Origin: Castanea sativa
Taxonomy: Eukaryota; Streptophyta; Magnoliopsida; Fagales; Fagaceae
NCBI RefSeq assembly: GCF_040712315.1
Contig: NC_134018.1
Span: forward strand, 39,309,335-39,373,334
Direction: 5' to 3'
DNA length: 64,000 bases
The notes under the pieces were generated by a model. The model saw nothing but the letters and a program-made list of their open reading frames with translations. It was not told the DNA's origin and did not search any database. Shown here one piece after another: positions 44,326 to 55,450 of the stretch. Both the position numbers and the translations under genes were made by a program. The number at the start of each line of letters is the position of its first letter. Position 1 is the first letter of the stretch.

Positions 44326-44826
44326 CAACCCTATGGGTATAAATAGTGATTCATGTTCATTTGATAGAGATCTAATTCATAATTTTTCTCCCAATAACAG
44401 TTTCTAAGAAACATAAAATCTTGTGGGTATTCTCCGAAATTGCTATTTGAAGAACTCAACAAGCTTAGTTGTATCATGGGAACAAATTTGTGAGAACCCT
44501 TTAGCAACATTAGTGTGGGGGCAAATATTGTCTAAGAAATAACAATTTGTGCCTCCAAGTTATCCAATTTTCTTTTTTCTTTTGTGTTCACTTTGTTCTT
44601 TCTTGATCACCATTGTAATATCTCCAACAGTTCCTCCAATGGAAATAAATTTTTTGGTTTCAAATGAAACATATCATATCAAATCCAAAATTTAAAATTT
44701 CCATTGACAAAGTTAAGCTCTAATTAGAACTTAAATTTAATATGTCTTATATCAATACTTGAGGTAGTTTCATTGGAGAAACGACTATATAAGTGGACAA
44801 AAATAGACTAAGAAAATCCTAATTGG

Positions 44827-45151
44827 TGTCAGGAAATTGATGAAAAATGATCTGTGTTCAATTAATTAGAAAGAATGAGTACAAAAGCTTATATACAGTG
44901 GCTAACCACCTAACTTCAAGAAACAAAAAAGAGAAACTAACTATACACGTGTTTCTATAGTAATAACTAACTTTCTCACGTGCTATTGCTTAAAGGAACT
45001 AATTCATCTACTAAACTACAAGTCGTATTTACAGAGAAGTTCACTACAATCTACTGTCGTCTTGTGCTCTGTTTTGTTTTTATCACAAAGCTTGCTACTC
45101 TTGTTGCTTTCTGGTATGCTCCTTATGCCCATTGTTGTCTTCACTCTAATA
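44827..45151 (-). repeat. 3' LTR of copia element
   Basis: 325 bp. In minus orientation it ends ...TGACA next to the target duplication. The terminal bases match the other LTR except for substitutions at the TG/CA ends. Confidence 0.85.
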
Positions 45152-45830
45152 CTCACCCTCAAGAGCAATTGGTGTGTATATTTATCATTCCCATCTTGCA
45201 AGTTAGGTTAGAAAACTGATTGAAATTCAATGCTTTAGTAAGTACGTTAGCTAATTGGAAATGAATCCTAACATGATTTAGTTTGAAAACCCTTTCCAAA
45301 ACTTTATCCTTGACCACATGACAGTCAATTTCAATATGCTTTGTCCTCTCATGGAAGACTGGATTAAAGCCAATGTGCAATGCTGTTTGACTGTCACAAA
45401 ATAGCAGAGCTTCTCTATCATGTTCTACTCCAATATATTTGAGAAAGTATAAAATCCACACTATCTCACATGTTGCAACTGCCATGGACCTATACTCAGC
45501 TTCTACTGAAGACCTTGAGACCTTGAGACTGTAGACTGCTTCTTTGACTTCCAAGACAACAAAGAGTCCCCAATGAAGATGCTGTAACTTGTCACAAACC
45601 TCTTAGTTTTAGGGCATGAGGCCCAATCAGCATCTGCAAACCCCTTCAAGTGTAGTTCTATGTTGGAAGAAAACATAAGTCCCTTTCCTGGTTCATTCTT
45701 TAAGTACTGCAAGATTCTATATGCTGCATCCAAATGTGGCTTTCTTGGTCTAGACATGTATTGGCTAAGCTTATGAACATCAAAGGTAATATTAGGTCTT
45801 GTAATTGTCAAATACAAAAGTATGCCTATC
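45152..45830 (-). pseudogene. copia RNase H region
   Basis: In minus orientation: [12 protein letters not shown], a [11 protein letters not shown] segment, [13 protein letters not shown], then after a frameshift near 45520 [20 protein letters not shown] and [12 protein letters not shown], finishing at LANVLTKAL. The catalytic-type Asp and Glu positions of the RNase H fold appear present, but the frame is broken between the two halves. Stops just before the 3' LTR. Confidence 0.8.
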
Positions 45831-47440
45831 AACCTTCTATAACTACTTGGGTCTTTAATTCTTCTCCCTCAAATTTACTTAACTTGAGATTATGCTCCAT
45901 GGGTGTTTTAGCAGGCTTACACCCAAGCAAACCAGCATCATTAAGAACTTCAAGTGTGTACTTTCTTTGACAGAGAGCAATCCCTTTATCTGATCTGGCA
46001 ACCTCCAACCTAAGAAAGTACTTCAAATTACCTAAGTCCTTTAACTTGAACTTTTCATCTAACATAAACTTGAACCTTTGATCATTGCAAGCTATTAAAA
46101 CATCACCCACATACAAAAAGAACCATAAAAATATCTCCTTGCTTCCTAGTGAATATGGAATAATCAGCTTTGGATTGATTGAAGCCAAGCTGAATCATGG
46201 TGCTGGAGATAGGGATGGCAATGGGGCGGGGCGGGACGGGGCCAAAGGATGGGATCTTTGCTCCCATCCCCGCCCTGCATGACGGGGAAAATTTTTTACC
46301 CTATCCCCGCCCCTTAAGGCCACACGAAGACCCGCCCTACATCGTACAACTTTATTTCTTGTTAATTTTTCCTATAACTATTACCATTTTTTCAAATAAA
46401 ATGACATGTTTCAATATTAAAAATATACTTGAAATTATAAATAAATTTATCCTATCAAATCAAACTAATTTTTAGCAAAAACTAAATAATATTATCCAAA
46501 TGTTTAACAAGACAATGTCACAACAAAAATCTCATAGTATGACACAAAAATCTCATATTATGTTAATGATGAAAAGTAAGTTGAGAAAGACATATGAATC
46601 ATGAATGAAAAGACAAAAAAATAGAGTTAAAATTGGTACCTTATTTCCAATTTTGCTTGAGAGAAAAGAGAGGTAGAACCACGTTAGGTAGAATAAAATA
46701 AGCTGATAATATTTTTGTTTAAATAGTAGGATTTTAGAGTATGAAAAAATTACAACTTAATCCTTATTAACGCAAGGATGGGGCGGGGTGGGTCTAAAAA
46801 GTGTAAACCCATCCCATCCCATCCCTGCCCCGCCCCGTGGTGCGGGTCTAAAATCTCGCCCCATCCCTACCCCATCACCTTTGCGGGGTGGGGAAAACCC
46901 GCACGGGGCGAAGTAGGGAGGGGCGGGTCAAGCGGGGCGGGAAAAAATTGCCATCCCTAGCTAGAGAATTTGGCAAACCATTGCCTAGAAGCTTGCTTAA
47001 GACCATATAGGGATTTATTGAGCTTACAAACTACCTCCCCCTGGCTATGAAACCCTTGTGGAAGAGCCATATACACTTCTTCATCCAAATCACCATGAAG
47101 AAAAGCATTATTTACATCCAATTGACTAAGAAACCAACCCTTAATGGCAGCCACAACAAGAAGGACTTTGACAGATACCATCTTTGCCACTAGGGAAAAT
47201 GCTTCAAAATAATCCACACCCTCTTTTGTGTAAACCCCTTAGCTACCAACCTGACCTTGTATCTTTCAATTAAACCATCAGCTTTGTACTTAACTTTGTA
47301 GACTCATTTACACCCTATAGGCTTCTTACCAGCAGGCAGGGGGGTTAATGTCCATGTATTGTTAGCCTCAAGTGTAGCTATTTCAGCAGCCATGGCCTTT
47401 TGCCATTTGGGAGCAGAAACAGCTTGAGATTAGTAAATAG
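45831..47440 (-). pseudogene. copia reverse transcriptase, split by hAT element
   Basis: The minus-strand N-terminal half (47400-46968) has an ALxANNTW-type start, a TGA in place of the conserved Trp near 47303, a frameshift near 47225, then [18 protein letters not shown] and [12 protein letters not shown]. The hAT element follows. The C-terminal half (46209-45831) has [13 protein letters not shown], another frameshift, then the catalytic motif, which reads Tyr-Val-Gly-Asp rather than the usual YVDD, followed by [11 protein letters not shown]. Three independent kinds of damage make it non-functional. Confidence 0.85.
46210..46959. mobile_element. GC-rich non-autonomous hAT element (copy B)
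   Basis: The ends TAGGGATGGCAATG and TTGCCATCCCTA are inverted and flanked by gctggaga (46202-46209) and gctagaga (46960-46967), an 8-bp duplication with one change. Removing it rejoins the copia RT frame (Phe-Ser-Ser to Thr-Met-Ile). It has GC-rich shoulders and an AT-rich core, sharing attaaaaatatacttgaaat and ttatcctatcaaatcaaa with copy A at 15842. No transposase. Confidence 0.9.
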
Positions 47441-48868
47441 GCTTAACAATGGAGGAAATGGAACAACAAAAGGTTTCGTAAGAGGGAGAGAGATGTTGAT
47501 AAGAAACATGAGAAGATAGAGGATGTGAAGTACCTAAATGAGGAGGACTTGCATCAATGATAGATGAGACCTGATTGCATTGATATGCCTGTAAGTAAGA
47601 GTATTGTTTGAATGATCTAGAGGACCTTCTAAGGGGAGCAGGATCAGCCTTAGGTTCAGGAGGTTCTGCTGGTACCTCATCAAGAAAATCGTCATCAAGT
47701 GTATGATGAACTTGAATGATTGTATCTTGAGGAATAGCAGAAGGAGAAGAAGGATTTGACAGAATAGTGTTATCAAAGAGAGGATTGATAGGAGGAACAC
47801 ATGGCAAAGGCAATGGAGAATGAGGGACAGAGTCACAAGAATGAGCAACATAAGGGAAGACTGATTCATGAAAAATGACATCCCTTGAGACATAGATAGT
47901 ATGAGACTTAAGATCAAAGAGCTTATATCCTTTTATATTGAAAGGATAACCAAGAAAAACACATTTTCTTCTCTTGGAGAGAATTTATTCCTAGTTTGAG
48001 CAGTAGTAGAAGCAAAACACAAACCACCAAACACTTTGAGATGATCATAATATGGTGGCTTCTTAAAAAAAAGTTCAAAAGGTGTTTTATCATTCAACAA
48101 AGGAGAGGGCAGTCTTTTAATTAGATAGGCTGCAATTAAAACACAGTCACCTCAAAATTGGATAGGAATTTGAGACTGAATTTGCAATGCTCTAGCTATG
48201 GAAAGAAAATGTTGATGTTTCCTATCCACAACAGAATTTTGTTATGGAGTGTAAACACAGTTATGTTGGTGAATAATGCCATGAGAATTAAGAAAATCAG
48301 GCATATCAAATTCCTTGGCATTATCAGTTCTTATAGCTTTGATTTTTAGACCAAACTATGTATGAACCATAGTATAAAAAGAATGAAACAACTGCCTGAC
48401 TTCAGATTTTGACCTCATCAAAAACAACCATGTTGCTCTAGTTGCATCATCCACAATAGTTAAAAAATATTTGAAGCCATCTAAAGTAGGAGTTGAATAT
48501 GGTTCCCATACATCCATATAAACCAAATCAAAAGCACAACTATTGACTTTATTATTGAAAGGAAAAGACAATCTTTTAATTTTTGCCATAGGACAAACTT
48601 GACAGTCTTTATTACAAGAAAATTGTAAAGAAGGAATAACATGACTCAAACCAATAAGTTTGATGTCAACGGGGTGACCTAATCTTGCATGCCAAAGGAA
48701 AGAAGAGTGACAATGAGGACTTGTAGAAGTTGCTATAGAGAAAGGATGAAATGCATCACTGATGTTGTAAGCAGCTAAGAAATCAGCAAGGGAAGAACCA
48801 GGAGTGTGCTGAAGACTTTCACACTGCAACAGGTAAAATCCATCAATTACCTTTCCCACCTCAATCAT
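47441..48868 (-). pseudogene. copia pre-integrase, integrase and linker
   Basis: In minus orientation: FLWHARLGH (GAG pre-integrase), CQVCPMAK zinc-binding part, DLVYMDVW with the first catalytic Asp, RTDNAKEF with the second, then a TAA, and NSVVDRKHQH where the third catalytic residue, normally Glu, is Asp. A TGA replaces a Trp shortly after (near 48150). The C-terminal linker (47813-47430) is Pro/Ser-rich, including PAPLRRSSRSFKQ. Several frameshifts separate the pieces. Confidence 0.8.
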
Positions 48869-48886
48869 TTTCCAAGAGAAAAGGTC

Positions 48887-50382
48887 CTAAACAGAATAGT
48901 AAGCAGAAAGGAAAACAAGGCAATATGGTTGAGATTGAGTAATTGTACTAACAGATAAAATGTTAAAAGTGAAAGATGGGACACAAAAGACATTTTTGAG
49001 AGTGAAAGAGGAAGATAGAACAACAGTTCCAATATGAGTCACTTGTGCTAATCCCCCATCAGGCAATTGAACCAAATACTGCATAGTAGCAGTAATTATG
49101 GTTAACAAGTTAACAAAACAAACAAAATGATCAGTAGCTCCAGTTTCTGACACCCAAGTATGCCTACCATAAGCCCTTCTATTGACCACTTGTGCAGAAA
49201 AAACACTATGAGAGAGATCAATACCTGCCATTGTAGTGTTGGAAGAAGATGCCACATTGGCCATTGGAGCTTCCTTTACTTGAGATGTTACTGCAAGGGA
49301 TGAGTTTGTGGCACCAATCAAAGCAAGCAGTTGCTGATACTGATTAGGGGTGAAAATAGAATGATGGTGAAGTGGAGAAGCAAAAGGTAATAATTCTGAA
49401 GTTGGACTTGAGGATACTTGATGTGCCATTGAGGGTTTGTTCTTGAACTTAAACCCTGGTAGAAAATCGTGCAATTTATAGCACTTATCTGCTATGTGTC
49501 CAGTTTTACCACAATGAGTACAAACTGTTTTGTCCTTACTTTTGCTACTAGGACCATTACTAACAAGATTGACACCAAGATTTGCATTATTATTTGGCAT
49601 TTTAGCAGTAAGAACGGTGGAATCAACCTTAACAACAGATGGATGTATAACTGATCTTTGTGTTTTTCTTGAATCAGCAAAGAGTAAGCCTTGCTAAGGG
49701 ATGAAAATGGATCCATAAGCAAGATTTGAGTCCTAACTTGTGAGAGAGAATCACTTAAACCCATCAAGAACCTCATTACTGACTCTCTGACTTGTAAATC
49801 AGTAAGCCTTTTGTTTATGTTGCATACACACTTTCCACAAGTGCATGAAGGAACTGGGCTAAAGTTTTGCAATTGATCCCAAAGTACCTTCATTTGAGTA
49901 AAGAAATTGGTTATAGACACCTCAACTTGATGAAGCTCATCAATTTCTTTCTAAAGATTGAAGATTCTTGGTCCATTGGTTTAGGCAAAATGATTCCTTA
50001 GATCATTCCAGATCTCTAAAGTAGTGTCTTCATAGATGATGCTTGCTTGGAGTTTGGGTGAGACTGAATTGGTCAACCAAGTCCTAACCATGTTGTCACA
50101 TTTGATCCATGCTTGCACAGCTGAAGGAGAAGACACCAATGGTGATGAGGGAGTAAGAGTACCATCAATGACTCCCAAATTATTCTTCATAAGCAAAGCT
50201 TTCCTCATAGCTCTAGCCCATGCTAAATAGTTTTCTCCACCAATCAAGGGCTGCGTAACAAGAACTGTGCTTGGACTCTCTGTATGGTGCAAGAACAAAT
50301 GATCATCCATTGGCAAGTCCTATGAAGAAGAAGAAGGCGCATTCTTTGTTGCAGAACTATTTGTAGTTCCAGCGGAAGCCAT
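48887..50382 (-). pseudogene. copia gag and protease
   Basis: The minus-strand ATG at 50382 starts MASAGTTNSSATKN, with a TAG about 20 codons in. Then LVTQPLIGGENYLAWARAM (UBN2/DUF4219-type gag), ESVMRFLMGLSDSLSQVR, a frameshift near 49650, the zinc knuckle CTHCGKTGHIADKC (about 49510), and the protease segment, whose active-site triplet reads Glu-Thr-Gly (before ATDHF, about 49150) instead of Asp-Thr-Gly. LKNVFCVPSFTFNILSVS closes the protease. It would have supplied capsid and processing enzyme; inactive here. Confidence 0.85.
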
Positions 50383-50488
50383 TGTTGGCAAGAAGAAGAA
50401 AATTTTCTCAAAAGAAAGAGAGTTTTCTCGAGAAAATTGAGAGGAAATATGAATTCCTATAAAAATTTGGGAATTTGCTCTGATACCA

Positions 50489-50821
50489 TATCAAGAAATT
50501 GATGAAAAATGATCTGTGTTCAATTAATTAGAAAGAATGAGTACAGAAGCTTATATACAGTGTACAAACCAAGCTAATCACCTAACTGCAAGAAATAGAA
50601 AAGAGAAACTAACTATACACGTGTTTCTACAGTAATAACTAACTTTCTCACGTGTTATTGCTTAAAGAAACTAATTCATCTACTAAACAACAAGTCGTAT
50701 TTACAGAGAAGTTCACTACAATCTACTGTCGTCTTGTGCTCTGTTTTGTTCTAACCACAAAGCTTGCTGCTCTTGTTGCTTTCTGCTATGCTCCTTTCCC
50801 ATTGCTGGCTTCACTCTGATA
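50489..50821 (-). repeat. 5' LTR of copia element
   Basis: 333 bp, with the primer-binding site immediately inside it at 50488-50477 (minus). Contains 9 bases (near 50560) absent from the partner LTR. Confidence 0.9.
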
Positions 50822-51079
50822 ATTGAAGTGATCCTTAGTATTTCTCATTTCCAATAGTAGATGTCTCTCACATTCTCTCTCTTTCTCTGATTAAGTACTG
50901 GAATTTTGGTTTGACTCACCTTATTTTCTTAGATTTGATTGAATCTGGGGTTTATTGTGTCTTTTTTTTCTCTTATTTATCCCTTTCCACTAATCGAACC
51001 TGGCATTTTTAGGAGTGATGAGGAGAATAAGGTCATAAATGTAAAAGGAAGTGAAAATTGATAATAGGCTACTGAAATG

Positions 51080-52560
51080 CAACAATGGCTAGTACCCGAA
51101 AATGTCAAAGCTTTCAGGGGCTTCTTATGGCTCACTTGGTACTATAGGAAGTTCATATAGTAGTATGGGCATAATTGCATCTCTCATTACCTAGCTTATT
51201 AAAGAAAAGTTCATTTACTGTTACTGATCGAGCTAACAAGCTTTCCATAAACTTAAGACTGTTGTATCCCAAGATCCTATCCTTATACTGCTTGATTTCT
51301 CCTAGCAATTCATAATAGATTGCGATGCCTCATGCTATGGGATTGGTGTTGTACTTATGGAAAACCAAATACCTATTGCTTACCACAATCAAGCCTTGAA
51401 GGGAAAGAGTCTCCATTAATTGATCCACTTATTCGAAGGAACTACTGGCATTATAATTTTCAATGAAAAAATGGAAACCTTATTCACTTGGCACCCATTT
51501 GTAGTGAAGGTATACCATCAAAGTTTTATATTTTTGTTGGAACAAACGATTAGGACTCTTACATAGAAAAGTTGGATCACCAACCATTAGGTTATGCATT
51601 TAGGGTGGAGAACATAAAAAGGGAAGTAGAATTATTAAAGTGGTGGATGCTTTGTCTAGGAAGGAAGATGATTCGACTAATTTTGGGGATGATGCCAGTA
51701 ATTCTCTTGGCAATAGTTTGTTCATGATTCCTTTTCCTAGTCCTTTTTGGATTAATAAATCAAAAGCTAGTTATAAAGACAACGTAGTGATTTAGAACTT
51801 CCTATGTGCCTTGCAAGATGGTGGAAAGTCACCTAAGGGCTACCCTTGGATAATTCCTGCTTCGCTATATAGGTAGGTTGTTCTTAACTCTTGATTCTAG
51901 GGTTGAAGCTTAAGGTGTTATGGTTTTGCCATTTCTGTCCCATAGGAGGTCATTCAAGGTATTTGAAGTTCTTGCATATGCTTAAAGAAGATTTATATTG
52001 GTGTGCCAGTGCCATGAAGAAAGACCTTAAAAAATATTTTTGAGAGTGTGAAGCGTGTCAAAGGATGCAGTAGAGAAATGACATCCAGAATGGATTTTGT
52101 GGAGGGTTTGCACAAATCCCACATGCAAGATGTGATATTGGTAGTGGTGGACAAGTTAACCAAATATGTACACTTCATTCCACTAGCCTATTCTTATTCA
52201 GCAGCAAAGGTGGTTATGTTATATGTCTAACATGTCTTGAAATTACATGGCATGCCTACTTCCATTATTAGTGGCCGAATTCTAGTGTTCACGGCAATGT
52301 TTTGGGATGAATTAATAAGATTACATGGGGTTAAGATCGATAGTTATTTATATTATCTCACCCTTAAACTGATAGGTAGATTGAGGTAGTCAATTGAAGC
52401 TTGGAACATGATCTTAGGTCCTTTTACTATAGATAGGTTTCATGAATGGGTGGAATGGCCGCCTATGGTTGAAGTTTAGTTTAATTCCAACTACCGCACA
52501 ACCACTAAGCTAACTCCCATTTGAAGCCGTGTTGGGGTAGTAAGTTGGTTTAATATCAAC
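51080..52560 (+). pseudogene. Ty3/gypsy pol remnant (RT end, RNase H, integrase)
   Basis: A heavily broken + strand reading. It runs FRGFLWLTWYYRKFI (end of RT/thumb, 51110-51160), IIDCDASCYGIGVVL and PIAYHNQALKGKS (RNase H of gypsy elements, 51310-51410), a CEACQRMQ zinc-binding piece (about 52045), DFVEGLHKSH (52095), VVVDKLTKYVHFIPL (52145-52190) and LHGMPTSIIS (integrase core). Many stops and frameshifts; the catalytic RT palm is missing. No LTRs are recognised nearby. It directly follows the copia 3' flank, so the copia may have landed in or beside it. Confidence 0.75.
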
Positions 52561-54355
52561 TTCCACTACCTCACAAATTATTAAATTAGGTAGTATGCCG
52601 TTGTAGGGGGCTAAATGGTTTTTCAATCGGTATTATAGTATAGGTTCACTTTTGTAGAATTAATCTCCTTATGTGATCATCATTGACCCCATTTCTCATA
52701 AATAAGCTCAAGTGGCATGCCAATCACAGTTGTGATGATTTAGTTCAAGAAAATTCTAATAATAATCCTAGAATTTTCTGTGATAAGCTCTTTAGGGAAT
52801 TGATAAAATGCAAGAAAATCCTAAGAAATCCATAGAAAGATTGAACTTGAAAAAGAGGCTTTGGGGTGAAACTAAATGAATCAAAAAGATTGGTGGAAAA
52901 GTATAAGGAAGAGAATGTCTCCCTCATGAAGAAGCTAAATGTCATGACCTAAATCCATGGAACATGAATTTAGATGCATGACTAACTTGCTGATCTTACA
53001 TAACTCAATAAACATAATTAATTTCAAATTTAAATAAAACTCCAAGTAAACAATGCTCTTAATAGATCTCTTACAATATCTAAAATCTACAATTTAGAAA
53101 TAATCTCCAAATACTGTAAAGTCTAAAGTGAAATAAAACTAACTAAATCCTTTAAGGCTTCAAGCATTATTAACGTTGCCTAAAAACTCTCACACTCTAC
53201 CTTACACCTTACGAAGTGATTCAAAGATTCTATTTCCCATCTAAACTTTAATCTGAAAATTGTAATTGATAGGGTGGGCCACACATCTAGTAAATAATTA
53301 TACACAATACACAACAGAATATAGTCAAGCAAAGCACAAGTATTTTGATTTTACAAATTCACTCAATGATATCAAATATAGTTTTCCAAACATATAATGA
53401 GCCACTTATTACATATGTAATCAAATCTTAAAATCATTAAAAAACACATACAAATAATTGATCAGAGTATAGTGTTACATATACACATATCACATATTCT
53501 CACATACAACCCTGTGAGCAGGCTTACACAAATATCTGATCAATTCTAAAAATACTTATTTTGAGTCAAATATCACAAAAGCAAAGTTTATAAAAAATAG
53601 AATAATTTACTTGATATTAATAGTTATTCCAAATACAGAGGCAAATCGAAGATCACAATATCGAATTGAACATAAATCAAAAGATGCTTGACTCTCTTAG
53701 GGAATGAATAAGAACTGAGGAGTTTATATAAATATTTTACAATTCTTGAGTAAGTCTAAAAGCTTAATTTGCTAAAAGAAACATTTTAAATACCATTTGA
53801 AAAAATAGGAATATGACTTTAAAATCACTTGGTTTTAAACAAATATAATGAACAAGAACCTTTTTTAGAAAACTTACTTTGAAACTCAATTATTTTCTGA
53901 AAATAGTTTAGTTTAAAAACCATCTTTTAAATGAGATTCGAACGTTCAAAACGTTATTTACGATTTGAAGTTTCTCTTTAAAACATTATTTAAAAGTCGA
54001 AGTTCTCTTTCAATGATGTAAGAATGCTTTTGATAAACTTTAGAAAATGTATGCTTAAAAACATAACTTTTGAAAACTTTTGACTTCTAGGAACCTAATA
54101 AACAAAATTGTGCATATTATGCATAATTACTTACAGTACTTGAATCACTTTGAAAGTCCAGCCGAAACAACCTCCAAAAAGTCTCAAAACACTCTTAAAT
54201 AGGACATATAATCAACTGTGGAAATTACTTAATATCCTCCACAAAATATAAAACTTATCAAATTGTACAAATTGACTCACTAGAAAAATACTTTGCTGAA
54301 CTAAATGATAACACTGATGCAAAGCATCTCTACCCAAAAGCATGTTTCCTTGAAT
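52561..54355. other. Intergenic, no gene recognised
   Basis: AT-rich, mostly short A-rich phrases. The start (to about 52950) may be further gypsy-derived sequence. No LTR ends or conserved frame found. Confidence 0.4.
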
Positions 54356-54898
54356 CATGGTTGTCAAAATCGCGATCTGGATTCTATGATCCTACGATTT
54401 TACGATCTTATCTGCCTAAAACGATCTGAATTTTTCAAGGATCTTTCGATCTTTCAGGATTGGTAGGATTGTACAATTTTGATGATTTCAAACGACCTTG
54501 GTTTCTTGCAATCTTCTTTAACTTGATAGAAGGCTCAGTTAGACCTAAATGAAAAATAAAATCTCACTAAACCAAGTTTTTCCACTTTAATGTAGAGAGG
54601 TGTTAATTGGACTTAAATAAAAAATATCCCCATAGAGTGTCACATTTTGAGGTTTTTGGCCTCTTTAAATGATGCTTACAAATGGATGTAGTGATGTATG
54701 GTATATTATATCAATGAATGTATAATTTATGTAATTATTTAACATACCAATGTGTATTTTTTGTTTTTTATCAAATAATGTAAGATCTTACGATCCACGA
54801 TCCACAATCCAACCCTACGATCCATGATCCGATCCTACGATCTATGATCTCACCTGTCTCCCACGATCCTACATAGGATCTCGATTTTGACAACCTTG
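54356..54898. mobile_element. Non-autonomous hAT element (family D)
   Basis: Ends are CATGGTTGTCAAAATCG (left) and, reverse-complemented, CAAGGTTGTCAAAATCG (right). They are flanked by ccttgaat (54348-54355) and ccttaaat (54899-54906), an 8-bp duplication with one change. The shoulders are dense in acgatc / gatcgt / tacgatcc motifs in both orientations, giving strong fold-back potential. No transposase in 543 bp. Confidence 0.75.
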
Positions 54899-54990
54899 CC
54901 TTAAATTTATCAAAATTCAGAGGCAACAGCTAATACTTTAGGATTTAATATATGTCTTAAACAAAAGTAAAACCTTAAACATGAATAATT

Positions 54991-55450
54991 AGGCTCTATA
55001 ACCATGACTTTGTTCTAAAATACACACTATGGGCAAACCTAGGGTTTAAGTTAATATACATAACCCCAAAGAAAACGTTAAAGCCACCTAATATAACCAC
55101 AAAGGAAAACCTTACAGCCATCCTAATATATATATATAACCACAATTGAAAAGGTGAAAACCTCGTGACTAAAGATTTGATCCATGAAAATGTCAATTCT
55201 AGAATTTAGTGTATATATAAACCAATGAAAACGTAAAGCTACATAAATGAATTGAGTTTCGTAATCCATGTCTTTGTTCTAAAATACTCACAGTGGCGAC
55301 TAGGGTTTAATATGCATATAACCGAAAGAAGATGTAATGCCATATACATAGCCTTTTTAAATTCATGGCTTTACTAGAATGCACAGAGTGAGCAACTTGG
55401 GGTTTAATATATATTAATCCTAATGAGAACGTAAAAGTCCTATACATATA
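54991..55450. repeat. Diverged tandem repeat, about 100-bp units
   Basis: Three related segments start at about 54995, 55255 and 55355. Each has catg-cttt-ttctaaaatac, a cacagtg-gcaac-like stretch, CTAGGGTTTAATAT or GGGGTTTAATAT, then aaagaaaacgtaaagcc. Spacing is irregular and divergence high. Non-coding. Confidence 0.5.

Larger units (their letters stand above)
40452..44629 (+). mobile_element. Ty1/copia remnant with nested insertion
   Basis: Direct repeats 40861-41166 and 44326-44629 (about 305 bp, ending in TCTCCAACA, each with a GGTATAAATAG TATA motif) are taken as the right part of the 5' LTR and a 5'-truncated 3' LTR. Between them lie gag, protease and the start of the integrase region, then an abrupt jump into LTR sequence. 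Most of pol (integrase core, reverse transcriptase, RNase H) and the front of the 3' LTR have been deleted. The start of the 5' LTR at about 40452 (TGTAATAATA) is uncertain, and no canonical primer-binding site follows 41166. Gag is split by a 1.7 kb insertion. Confidence 0.65.
44826..50821 (-). mobile_element. Full-length, inactive Ty1/copia element
   Basis: Bounded by two LTRs in the same orientation (44827-45151 and 50489-50821). The flanks are attgg (44822-44826) and attga (50822-50826), a 5-bp target duplication with one change. On the minus strand, TGGTATCAGAGC (50488-50477), complementary to initiator-Met tRNA, directly follows the 5' LTR. A purine tract (ttgagggtgag) precedes the 3' LTR. 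Gag, protease, integrase, RT and RNase H follow in copia order. By hand the LTRs differ at about 20 of 320 positions plus a 9-base gap, so the insertion is not recent. A 750-bp hAT element lies in the RT. Confidence 0.9.
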
